Shown piece after piece: positions 27,884 through 35,668 of a stretch of 64,000 bases of DNA; within the stretch, counting starts at the first letter, position 1; every line of letters begins with the position of its first letter. The stretch is from NCBI RefSeq assembly GCF_046600715.1, contig NZ_JBJMAV010000004.1:124001-188000 (forward strand), in the 5' to 3' direction. Position numbers and translations under genes: made by a program. Under the pieces are notes generated by a model. It did no database searches, had not been told where the DNA came from, and worked only from the letters and a program-made list of their open reading frames with translations. Source of the DNA: Lysobacter_C viscosus (GTDB lineage Bacteria > Pseudomonadota > Gammaproteobacteria > Xanthomonadales > Xanthomonadaceae).

Positions 27884-30006
27884 GCGTGAGACTGGGCCTG
27901 CAGGCCCGGTTCCTGGCGCTGATGGCGCTGGCGCTGGTGGTGGTCGTGTCAGGCCTGGCGTTGATGCTGCACCGGCAGGACCGGATGCAGCGCGAGGTTG
28001 AAGCGGTCAGCCGCGAGGCGCTCAGCAACGCGGTCGGCGACGGGCTGCGCAGGCGCGGGGCGGGCACCGTCAGCCAGCTGACCGAATCGCTCACCAATCC
28101 GCTTTACTACTTCGACCTGGACACCATCGGCGAGATCACCGCCGTCGCGTTGCGCCAGCCGGGCACGCGGTACGTGGTCGTGTTCGATGACGAAGGCAAC
28201 ATCGTCCACGACGGCAGCGACGAGATCCCCAGCTACGGCAAGCGCATGGACGATGCGCTGGCCTACGAAGCGGTCGCGGCCACCGGCCTGCACGTCCAGG
28301 TCACCGATACGCTGATGGACGTCGCCTCGCCGATCATGATCGGCCAGGAGCGCATCGGCGGCGTGCGGGTCGGATTCGACCTGGCCTCGGTCAAAGAGAT
28401 GGAGGACGCCGCGGTCGCCGACCTGCGCGGACGGCTGGAGACCCTCGGCCGCCGTCATTCCTGGTGGATCGCGGCGCTGGGACTGGGCCTGCTGGTGCTG
28501 GGCGCGGCGATGCTGTGGTCGACCCAGCGCTGGCTGGTGCGGCCCATCCGCGAGCTGGCCGATTCGGCGCGATCCATCGAAGCGGGCGACTACGATATCG
28601 CGCCGCCGGTCAGCAGTCGCAGCGACGAGGTGGGCGACCTGACCCGCGCCTTCGGCCGGATGAGCCGCAGCGTGGCGCGGCACGACCGCGACATCCGCCG
28701 CATGGCGTACACCGACGCGCTGACCGGCCTGCCCAACCGGCTGGCTTTCCGTGAGGCGCTGGACCAGCGAGTGCTGCAGTTGCAGGGCGCGGGCGAGCCG
28801 CTGGCGCTGCTGTTCGCCGACATCGACGACTTCAAGCGGGTCAACGACACCCTCGGCCACGATGCCGGCGACGAAGTGCTGTTGCAGTGCGCCCAGCGCA
28901 TCCAGGAGGTGGTGGCGCTGTATGGCGGACGCGACGCGGTGCTGGCGCGCTTCGGTGGCGACGAATTCGTCATCCTGACCCAGCCGGGGATGGGCGGATC
29001 GATCCGCAGCCTGGCCAATGACCTGGCGCAGCGGCTGGTGGAGACGATGCGCCAACCGGTGGTCGTACGCGAGCGCCCGCTGTTCCTGGGCATGTCGATC
29101 GGGATCACGCTGTTCCCCGACGACGCCACCATCGCCACCCAGCTGATGAAGAATGGCGATATCGCGATGTACCAGGCCAAGGTCGCGGGCAAGAACTGCC
29201 AACGCTTCTACAGCCGCGCGATGGACCAGGCGGTGGAGCGCCGCGTCACCCTGGAACGCGAGTTGCGCGGGGCGTGGGACCGGGGCGAGCTGAGCGTGCT
29301 CTACCAGCCGGTCTACCACCTTTCCAATGGCCGCATGGTCGGGGCCGAGGCGCTGCTGCGCTGGCGGCACCCCGAACACGGCATGGTCGCGCCATCGGTG
29401 TTCATCGAGGTGGCCGAGCAGACCGGGTTGATCGAAACCCTGGGCCCGCAGGTGCTTGAGGCGGCGTGCAAGGATGCAGTGCGCTGGCAGGAGCGGCGCG
29501 GCGACAAGGGCCCGCTGTTCGTGTCGGTGAACGTCTCGCCGCGCCAGCTGCGCACCACCACGTTGCCGCTTGTCGTGGCCGAGTGCCTGGAGCGCACCGG
29601 CCTGGATGCGCGCTGCCTGCACCTGGAGTTGACCGAAACGGCGGTCATCGGCGACGAGGCCCAGGTCAGCCGGCTGCTGGCCGAGCTGCGCCAGCAGGGC
29701 GTCAAGATCTGGCTGGACGACTTCGGCACCGGCTTCTCCGGCCTGAGCCACCTGCGCCGGGTACCGATCGACGGGGTCAAGATCGACCGCAGCTTCGTCG
29801 CCGACATCCTGCGTGATCCCGACGACCTGGCGCTGACCACCGCGATCATCTCGATGGCCCATTCGCTGGGCATCACCGTAGTGGCCGAAGGGGTCGAGCG
29901 CGAAGGCCAGTACAACCTGCTTCGCGAGCGTGGATGCGACCTGGTCCAGGGGTACTGGCTGGGCCACCCGCTTCCGCGCGAGGAATTCGAGTCGCTGCTG
30001 GGCTGA
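27880..30006 (+). CDS. Membrane HAMP-GGDEF-EAL bifunctional c-di-GMP protein
   Basis: A 708-aa inner-membrane protein. TM1 lies at about 10-30, then a periplasmic sensor region (about 31-190), TM2 at about 195-215 and a HAMP domain (about 215-265). The GGDEF domain has RFGGDEFVIL at about 357-366. The EAL domain starts at VGAEALLRW (about 487-495) and keeps NVSPRQL, ELTET, LDDFGTG and the terminal VAEGVE. Both catalytic motifs look intact, so the protein could make and break c-di-GMP. The ATGA overlap with the PhnD-like gene suggests that protein feeds signal to the periplasmic domain. Confidence 0.92.
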   Translation: MSVRLGLQARFLALMALALVVVVSGLALMLHRQDRMQREVEAVSREALSNAVGDGLRRRGAGTVSQLTESLTNPLYYFDLDTIGEITAVALRQPGTRYVVVFDDEGNIVHDGSDEIPSYGKRMDDALAYEAVAATGLHVQVTDTLMDVASPIMIGQERIGGVRVGFDLASVKEMEDAAVADLRGRLETLGRRHSWWIAALGLGLLVLGAAMLWSTQRWLVRPIRELADSARSIEAGDYDIAPPVSSRSDEVGDLTRAFGRMSRSVARHDRDIRRMAYTDALTGLPNRLAFREALDQRVLQLQGAGEPLALLFADIDDFKRVNDTLGHDAGDEVLLQCAQRIQEVVALYGGRDAVLARFGGDEFVILTQPGMGGSIRSLANDLAQRLVETMRQPVVVRERPLFLGMSIGITLFPDDATIATQLMKNGDIAMYQAKVAGKNCQRFYSRAMDQAVERRVTLERELRGAWDRGELSVLYQPVYHLSNGRMVGAEALLRWRHPEHGMVAPSVFIEVAEQTGLIETLGPQVLEAACKDAVRWQERRGDKGPLFVSVNVSPRQLRTTTLPLVVAECLERTGLDARCLHLELTETAVIGDEAQVSRLLAELRQQGVKIWLDDFGTGFSGLSHLRRVPIDGVKIDRSFVADILRDPDDLALTTAIISMAHSLGITVVAEGVEREGQYNLLRERGCDLVQGYWLGHPLPREEFESLLG

Positions 30007-30036
30007 AAGGCGCCCGCCGGCCATGCCCGGGGGCGG

Positions 30037-30672
30037 TCAGACCAGGAAGTCGATCCAGCGCGCCGCCGCGCCCAGCAGGCTGCCCGACAACACGCCGAAC
30101 ACCGCGATGGCGACCGCGCCGGCCGCCCACGCCACGCCCATCAGGCGACCGTCGCGTTCCAGCAGCGCCAAGGCAAATGCGAGCAGCAGCGCGGCGAACA
30201 GGTAGTTGGTCAGCGGAATGGGCAGGGCCAGCAGCACCCCCAGCAGCACCAGCAGCAGGCCGGTCACCGCGCTGGCCAGGCGATGGTCGAGCATGGCTGC
30301 AGCGTGCGGCTTGACCACGCGCTCCAGTCGCGTCAGCCACGGTGCAAGCAGGTCGCGGAACCGGGCCATGGCGGCGCGGTGGGGTCCTCGGCGGGCGACG
30401 AACCCGGGCAGCCACGGCTTGCGCAGGCCCACCAGCAGCTGCAGGCCCACCAGCACCACCAGCGGCCCGCTGATCGCGCCCCCGACCCCCGGGATCGGGA
30501 TCAGGGCGGGCAGGGTGGAGACGAACAGCAACATGCCGAACGAGCGCCGGCCCAGGCCGGTGAACACATCGCCCAGGCGCAGCACCTCGTCGGGATCACC
30601 CTCGGCGAACGCATCCAGCAGCACCCGCGTGCCGGCCTCGGGCGCGGGGCCCGGCCTAGCGCGTCGGGTCAT
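30037..30672 (-). CDS. ExoD-family membrane protein
   Basis: A 211-aa polytopic protein matching the exopolysaccharide synthesis ExoD family. FTGLGRRSFGMLLFVSTLPALIPIPGVGG (about 38-66) is the family signature, followed by paired hydrophobic helices (70-80, 130-150, 155-170, 175-205). ExoD affects alkaline tolerance and exopolysaccharide in rhizobia; its role here is unknown. Its start overlaps the CNNM/CorC gene end by 17 bases, suggesting a short operon on the minus strand. Confidence 0.85.
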   Translation of the reverse strand: MTRRARPGPAPEAGTRVLLDAFAEGDPDEVLRLGDVFTGLGRRSFGMLLFVSTLPALIPIPGVGGAISGPLVVLVGLQLLVGLRKPWLPGFVARRGPHRAAMARFRDLLAPWLTRLERVVKPHAAAMLDHRLASAVTGLLLVLLGVLLALPIPLTNYLFAALLLAFALALLERDGRLMGVAWAAGAVAIAVFGVLSGSLLGAAARWIDFLV

Positions 30673-31978
30673 CGGATGGGACCGCTTCGTCGCCGGCCAC
30701 CCGCTGCAGCAGCAGCTTGTCGATGCGCGGGCCGTCGAGGTCGACCACTTCCACGCGCCAGTCGTCCCAGCTGAAGTGCTCGCCGGCGTGCGGGATGCGC
30801 CCGAAATGGGCGATCACCATGCCCGCGGCAGTGTGGAAGTCGTGCGTGTCCTCGTCGGGAAGGCGCTGGCCGTCCAGCAGCTCGCGCAGGTCATCGACAT
30901 GCAGCGAGCCGTCGATCAGGTAGGAACCGTCGTCGCGACGGATCACCGGGGCGTCCGCGGGCACCGACTCGTGCGACTGGATGCGGCCGATCACCGCGCC
31001 CATGAGGTCGTTGATCGTGACCAGGCCGGTGATGTCGCCGTACTCGTCCACCACCAGCGCCAGCGATTGCTGCTCCTCGCGGAAAATCTCCAGCAGCTTC
31101 AGCGCATGGGTGGATTCGGACACGAACAGCGCCTCGCGCAACCGGTTGAACAGGTCCGGATTGGCCACGCCCAGGTCTTCGAGCAGCGACTTGGCCTCCA
31201 GCACGCCGATGACCTCGCGGTCGTTGCCGCGGTACACCGGGAAGCGCGAGAACGGGCTCTCGCGCATCGTGCGCAGGTTGTCCTCGACCGCGGCGTCCAC
31301 GTCCACCCAGGTGATGCGCGTGCGCGGCGTCATGATGCTTTCAGCGGTGCGGTCGCCCAGGCTCAGCACCCGGTACATCATCTTGCGCTCGTCGGCATCG
31401 ATCACGCCCTGCTCGTGGCTTTCGCTCACCAGCATGCGGATCTCCTCTTCGGTGACCTGCGCGGCCTGCGTCTTGTCCAGGCGCATGAGCTTGAGCAGGT
31501 AGCGGGTGCTCATGCTCAGCAGCCACACCGCGGGGGTCGCGGCGCGTGCGATGACATGCATGGGGGTTGCCACCGTGCTCGCCAGCCGCTCGGGCGCGAG
31601 CAATGCCAGCCGCTTGGGCAGCAGTTCGCCCAGCACGATGGTGAGGTAGGTGATCAGCGCCACTGCCAGCACCACGCCCACGTCGCTGGCGTATTCGCCC
31701 AGCGCCGGCACGTTGGCCGCCAGCCACAGGCCGATTTCACGACCGATGGCGTCGCCACCGAACATGCCGGTGAGGATCGCGATGAGGGTGATGCCGACCT
31801 GCACGGTGGACAGGAACCGCTCGGGATGCTCGGCCAGCTCAAGCGCCTTGCGTGCGCCCCGGTTCCTGGAGCCGAGTTGGCGCAGGCGCGGCTTGCGGGC
31901 CGTCACCACCGACATCTCCGACAGGGCGAAGAAGGCGTTCAGGGCGATGAGCACCAGGACGACGGTCAGCTCGAACAT
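30656..31978 (-). CDS. CNNM/CorC-type (DUF21-CBS-CorC_HlyC) membrane protein
   Basis: A 440-aa 'hemolysin family' protein. The N-terminal DUF21 domain has about four helices (VLVLIALNAFFALSEMSVV, then VGITLIAILTGMFGG). A CBS pair contains SIMTPRTRITWVDVD and GLVTINDLMGAVIG. The C-terminal CorC_HlyC domain ends in FSWDDWRVEVVDLDG. Family members act as Mg2+/Co2+ efflux or sodium-coupled transporters, not as haemolysins. ExoD follows downstream with overlap. Confidence 0.9.
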   Translation of the reverse strand: MFELTVVLVLIALNAFFALSEMSVVTARKPRLRQLGSRNRGARKALELAEHPERFLSTVQVGITLIAILTGMFGGDAIGREIGLWLAANVPALGEYASDVGVVLAVALITYLTIVLGELLPKRLALLAPERLASTVATPMHVIARAATPAVWLLSMSTRYLLKLMRLDKTQAAQVTEEEIRMLVSESHEQGVIDADERKMMYRVLSLGDRTAESIMTPRTRITWVDVDAAVEDNLRTMRESPFSRFPVYRGNDREVIGVLEAKSLLEDLGVANPDLFNRLREALFVSESTHALKLLEIFREEQQSLALVVDEYGDITGLVTINDLMGAVIGRIQSHESVPADAPVIRRDDGSYLIDGSLHVDDLRELLDGQRLPDEDTHDFHTAAGMVIAHFGRIPHAGEHFSWDDWRVEVVDLDGPRIDKLLLQRVAGDEAVPSDDPTR

Positions 31979-32248
31979 GTCGGCGCCTCCAGTCGATCAG
32001 GCGTCGGGCCCGGGGCGTGCCGGTGGCATGGCGGGGTCGGACGCAGGGTGCGTCCGCGGGGCGTTCGAGGGTCGTCGTCCATGGGGTGCAGTGGGGGCGG
32101 GGGCGGTGTGGAACTATGAAACGGAACCGATACTAGCAGGGCGACCCCGTGCAGCCGCCGTGACAGGCGGCCGGCGCGTCGGCTTATGATTCGCCCTGCC
32201 CCCGGAGTGGGGCACTGGCCCACGCCGCCGCACGGCGGCCCGACAAGG

Positions 32249-34030
32249 ATGTTGACGATGATTCCCTCCACGACCCGAACCGGGCTGGCGCTTGCGAGCG
32301 TGGCCGCCGCCGGCATTGCAGGGCTGTATTTCTCCGGCTGGCTTGCGCTGGCGCTGCTGCAGGTGGACGCACCGCTGCAGTGGACCACCTGGTGGGGCTA
32401 CGCGCGGGTACTGGACCTGCCGCAGCTGGCCCCGCATGCCGGGCGTGTGCGCCTGGCCGGCTGGGTCGGCTTCGGCCTGCCCGCGCTGCTCGCCACTGCT
32501 CCGCTGTACCTGGTGTTGCGACCCGCCAGACAGGCGCTGCATGGCGATGCGCGCTTCGCCCGTGGCCGGGAACTTGCGCGGCTCGGCCTGCTCAAGCCCA
32601 GCGACGATGGCCTCGTGGTCGGGCGCCTGGGCCGCAAGCTGGTGCGGCTTCCGGGCCAGCAGTTCGCGCTGCTGGCCGCGCCGACGCGGTCGGGCAAGGG
32701 GGTGGGCGTGGTGGTACCCAACCTTCTGGAGTACCGCGGCTCGGTGGTCGTTCTCGACATCAAGCAGGAGAACTTCGACCTCACCAGCGGCTGGCGCGAG
32801 GAGCAGGGCCAGTCGGTGTACCTGTTCAATCCGTTCGCCGAGGATGGCCGCACGCACCGCTGGAACCCGCTGGCCTACGTCAGCCAGGACCCTGCACTGC
32901 GCGTGTCGGACCTGCAGGCCATCGCGGCCATGCTGTACCCGGACGGTGACGACAAGCAGAAGTTCTGGGTCAGCCAGGCGCGCAATGCGTTCCTTGCCTT
33001 CGCGTTGTACCTGTTCGAGAACTTCGACGACCAGGTCGACACCGGCATGCCCGAATCGCTGTACCAGTTCCCCACGCTGGGCCGGCTGCTGCGCCTGTCC
33101 TCGGGCGATGGCACGGCGGTGCGCGATCACCTGCTGGCGCTTTCCCGGCAGCCGTTCCTGGGCGGGCCGGCGCGCAACGCCTTCGCCACCCTGCTGTCCC
33201 AGGCCGAGGAAACGCTCGCGTCCATCCTGGGCACGCTCAAGGAGCCGCTCAACCCCTGGGTCAGCCCCGTGCTGGACGCGGCCACCAGCGCCAACGACTT
33301 CCTGTTGACCGACGTGCGCAAGCGGCCGATGAGCATCTACGTGGCCATCGCGCCCAACAAGCTGGCCGAGGCCAAGCTCATCCTCAACCTGTTCTTCAGC
33401 CAGCTCATCCACCTCAACACGCGCGAGCTGCCGCAGGCGAACCCCGCGCTCAGGCACCAGTGCCTGTTGCTGATGGACGAGTTCACCGCCATCGGCCGCG
33501 TGGACATCATCGCCTCGGCGGTGGCGTACATGGCCGGCTACAACCTGCGCCTGTTGCCGATCATCCAGTCGCTGGCCCAGCTCGACGCGGTATATGGCAA
33601 GGACGTCGCGCGCACCCTGGTGACCAACCACGCCATGCAGATCCTGTTCGCCCCGCGCGAGCAGCGCGACGCCAACGACTACTCGGAGATGCTCGGCTAC
33701 ACCACCGTGCGCCGGCGGAACAGGACCCGCCAACGCGGCCTGCGTCGCGACGTGTCGATCAACGAGTCCGAGGAGCGCCGCGCGCTGATGCTGCCGCAGG
33801 AACTCAAGGCGATGGGGCCCCGGCAGCAGGTGCTGGTGTACGAAGGCCTGGCGCACCCGATCAAGTGCACGAAGATCCGCTATTACGAGGATCCCCACTT
33901 CACCGCGCGATTGCTGCCACGGGTAGAAGTGCCGGCGTTGGCGCGAACGGGGGCGGGCACGGACATCCCGGAGGCGACGACTCCGGCAGGCGCCCTGGCC
34001 GGTAGGGCGATGGCCGCGTCCCCGGGCTGA
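32249..34030 (+). CDS. virD4: VirD4-like type IV coupling ATPase
   Basis: A 593-aa type IV secretion coupling protein. Two N-terminal transmembrane segments lie at about 8-30 and 68-88, then HGDARFARGRELARLGLL, as in VirD4. Walker A APTRSGKG is at about 144-151 and Walker B LLLMDEF at about 406-412. IKQENFDLTSGWR and FAPREQRDANDYSEMLGYTTV are further TraG/VirD4 motifs. In Xanthomonadaceae such proteins feed toxins to a bacteria-killing type IV system, but no virB gene or recognisable effector is in this window. ATG 32249 or 32258 are possible starts; a GTG-like upstream frame is less likely. A transfer origin was not seen. Confidence 0.9.
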   Translation: MLTMIPSTTRTGLALASVAAAGIAGLYFSGWLALALLQVDAPLQWTTWWGYARVLDLPQLAPHAGRVRLAGWVGFGLPALLATAPLYLVLRPARQALHGDARFARGRELARLGLLKPSDDGLVVGRLGRKLVRLPGQQFALLAAPTRSGKGVGVVVPNLLEYRGSVVVLDIKQENFDLTSGWREEQGQSVYLFNPFAEDGRTHRWNPLAYVSQDPALRVSDLQAIAAMLYPDGDDKQKFWVSQARNAFLAFALYLFENFDDQVDTGMPESLYQFPTLGRLLRLSSGDGTAVRDHLLALSRQPFLGGPARNAFATLLSQAEETLASILGTLKEPLNPWVSPVLDAATSANDFLLTDVRKRPMSIYVAIAPNKLAEAKLILNLFFSQLIHLNTRELPQANPALRHQCLLLMDEFTAIGRVDIIASAVAYMAGYNLRLLPIIQSLAQLDAVYGKDVARTLVTNHAMQILFAPREQRDANDYSEMLGYTTVRRRNRTRQRGLRRDVSINESEERRALMLPQELKAMGPRQQVLVYEGLAHPIKCTKIRYYEDPHFTARLLPRVEVPALARTGAGTDIPEATTPAGALAGRAMAASPG

Positions 34031-34051
34031 TGGCGGTGCCGCTGTCCTGGG

Positions 34052-35224
34052 TCACGCGTCGAGCGAGGCCAGCAGGGCCTGGCTGATGGCTTCCGGCGGA
34101 CGATGCAGCAACGACGGGTTGACCTGCATCGCGAAGGCGGTGGCGTCGGGCGGGCCGCCCGGCAGCAGCACGCCATGCTGGGCGGCGCGGCCCGCCAGCG
34201 CGTCCAGGTCGGCGCCGGGTGCGGACAGATGGAACCGGCTGGTGCCGTTCTCGACCTTGCGTGCGCTGAAGCGGCCACTGGCTTCAAGCAATGCGATCAA
34301 CCGGTCGGCGGCGCCCCAGGCGCGCGCATAGTCGTCCTCGTAGCGCGGCAGGTGCAGGGGCACCAGCGCCAGGGTGGGCCACGCCTGCGGCAGCGAAGCG
34401 CCGAACATGCGGCGAACATGCGACAGGCCCGCGATCGTCGCCTCATCGCCCGCCAGTACGGCACCCGCCGTGCCGTTGAAGTGCTTCCATAGCGACACGT
34501 ACACCGTGTCGAACATCGCCGCGACGTCGGCCACGCTGCGCCCGGTGTGCAGCGGCAGGTTGAACATGCGCGAGCCGTCCAGGTGCAGGCGGATGCCGCG
34601 TTCGCGGGCGAACCGGGACAGGCGTCCGGTCTGCTCCAGGTCCGCCATCGCATGGTCCAGACGCCGCACCGGGGATTCCACGGAGATCACGCCGACCTCG
34701 TTGGGAACGCGTCCGCCACTGGAGCGCTCGACCCACGGCGCAACGTCCTCGACGGACAGCGTCGCGCGCCCTTTCGCCAGCGGCACCAGGTTGAGCCCGC
34801 TCAGCGTGGCGGCGCCATCGCCGCTGTCGTTGTAGAGGTGGCTCTCGGCCTGCACCAGCACGCGGCGCCCGGCGCCGGCCAGCGTTCGTACCGCCAGGTG
34901 GTTGGCCAGCGTGCCCGACGGCAGGTAGACCGCGGCCGGCTTGCCCAACCGCTGCGCGAACGCGCGCTCGATGTCGGCCACCAGGCCGCCGTTGGAGTAG
35001 CTGTCGGGGGACCAGGCCCCGGTCCGCGCGGCTTCCTGCAGTTGCGCGGCGTAGTCCACTGGACCCAGGCCGAGGCCATCGGACCAGAAATTGACCGGCG
35101 GGTGCGGATGAGCGGAATTGGCCGCGGCCGTCGCGCCCGTCGCAGTGCTCGAGAGCGCCGGCCACCCTGCCAGCGGTGCGGTGGCGGCGATGCTGCCGGC
35201 TGCGAGGAACGTGCGTCTGTCCAT
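34052..35224 (-). CDS. Tat-signal PLP-dependent beta-eliminating lyase (threonine aldolase-like)
   Basis: A 390-aa fold-type I PLP enzyme. The N-terminus MDRRTFLAAGSIAATAPLAG fits a twin-arginine signal (RRTFL). The catalytic part resembles low-specificity threonine aldolase: PSGTLANHLAVRTLAGAG, LHLDGSRMFNLPLHTGRSVADVAA, and SLWKHFNGTAGAVLAG with the PLP Lys. The substrate is unknown. Export of a PLP enzyme is uncommon, so the Tat signal is the point of interest. ATG 35224 was chosen. A small DUF-type gene lies upstream on the same strand. Confidence 0.82.
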   Translation of the reverse strand: MDRRTFLAAGSIAATAPLAGWPALSSTATGATAAANSAHPHPPVNFWSDGLGLGPVDYAAQLQEAARTGAWSPDSYSNGGLVADIERAFAQRLGKPAAVYLPSGTLANHLAVRTLAGAGRRVLVQAESHLYNDSGDGAATLSGLNLVPLAKGRATLSVEDVAPWVERSSGGRVPNEVGVISVESPVRRLDHAMADLEQTGRLSRFARERGIRLHLDGSRMFNLPLHTGRSVADVAAMFDTVYVSLWKHFNGTAGAVLAGDEATIAGLSHVRRMFGASLPQAWPTLALVPLHLPRYEDDYARAWGAADRLIALLEASGRFSARKVENGTSRFHLSAPGADLDALAGRAAQHGVLLPGGPPDATAFAMQVNPSLLHRPPEAISQALLASLDA

Positions 35225-35259
35225 TGGTGGCCTCGTGCCTGGCGGGTGTGACCGGCGGT

Positions 35260-35481
35260 TCAACCGTCGGACGGGGTGTCGTCGTCGCCCGTCTGCGCCT
35301 CGCGCACGATGCGCATGGCCTGCAGCAGGAACACCAGCATCATCCCCAGTCCGAGCCCCATCAGTGCGTAGCGCCACGCGCCCAGACCGTCCATCACGAT
35401 GCCCAGCGTATTGAGGCCGATGCCGATCACCAGCAGCGGCATCCGCTGGGCGAGTTCGGGATTCATCTTGGTGTTGTCCAT
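35260..35481 (-). CDS. Small membrane protein, unknown function
   Basis: A 73-aa product with two hydrophobic segments (about 16-33, LLVIGIGLNTLGIVMDG, and 37-57, YALMGLGLGMMLVFLLQAM) and an acidic tail TGDDDTPSDG. ATG 35481 with GGGGGAG upstream decides the start. It lies between the PLP lyase and the palindromic repeat. No family is recognised. Confidence 0.7.
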   Translation of the reverse strand: MDNTKMNPELAQRMPLLVIGIGLNTLGIVMDGLGAWRYALMGLGLGMMLVFLLQAMRIVREAQTGDDDTPSDG

Positions 35482-35574
35482 GTGCTCCCCCACGTGGAGG
35501 CTGGAGCCTAGCAGGACGTGGCGGCGGTGTGTCCGTACGCTGCGGCATGGGTGCCGCGAGGTTTCAGCCCCCCC

Positions 35575-35648
35575 TGTTGGAGCGAGGTGGGTCGCGATCT
35601 CGAACCCGACGGGCAAGTCCGGGTCGCGACTCACGTCGCTCCTACGAA
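35575..35648. repeat. Palindromic intergenic repeat (REP-like)
   Basis: Two 22-base arms, GTTGGAGCGAGGTGGGTCGCGA and, inverted at the right end, the complement of GTAGGAGCGACGTGAGTCGCGA, differ at three positions. They flank about 27 bases, in the gap before the RND pump 3' end. Similar 'GTAGGAGCGACGT...' units are abundant in Xanthomonadaceae genomes as I recall; that is recalled, not searched. A matching 13-base half unit occurs at 1048-1060. Confidence 0.6.
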
Positions 35649-35668
35649 GGGATGGGCATATCTGCGTT

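Noticed and set aside
32249..35224. A conjugative or toxin-delivering island around VirD4
   Set aside because: Flanking genes are ordinary and no relaxase, pilus, effector or integrase was found; only the coupling protein supports it.
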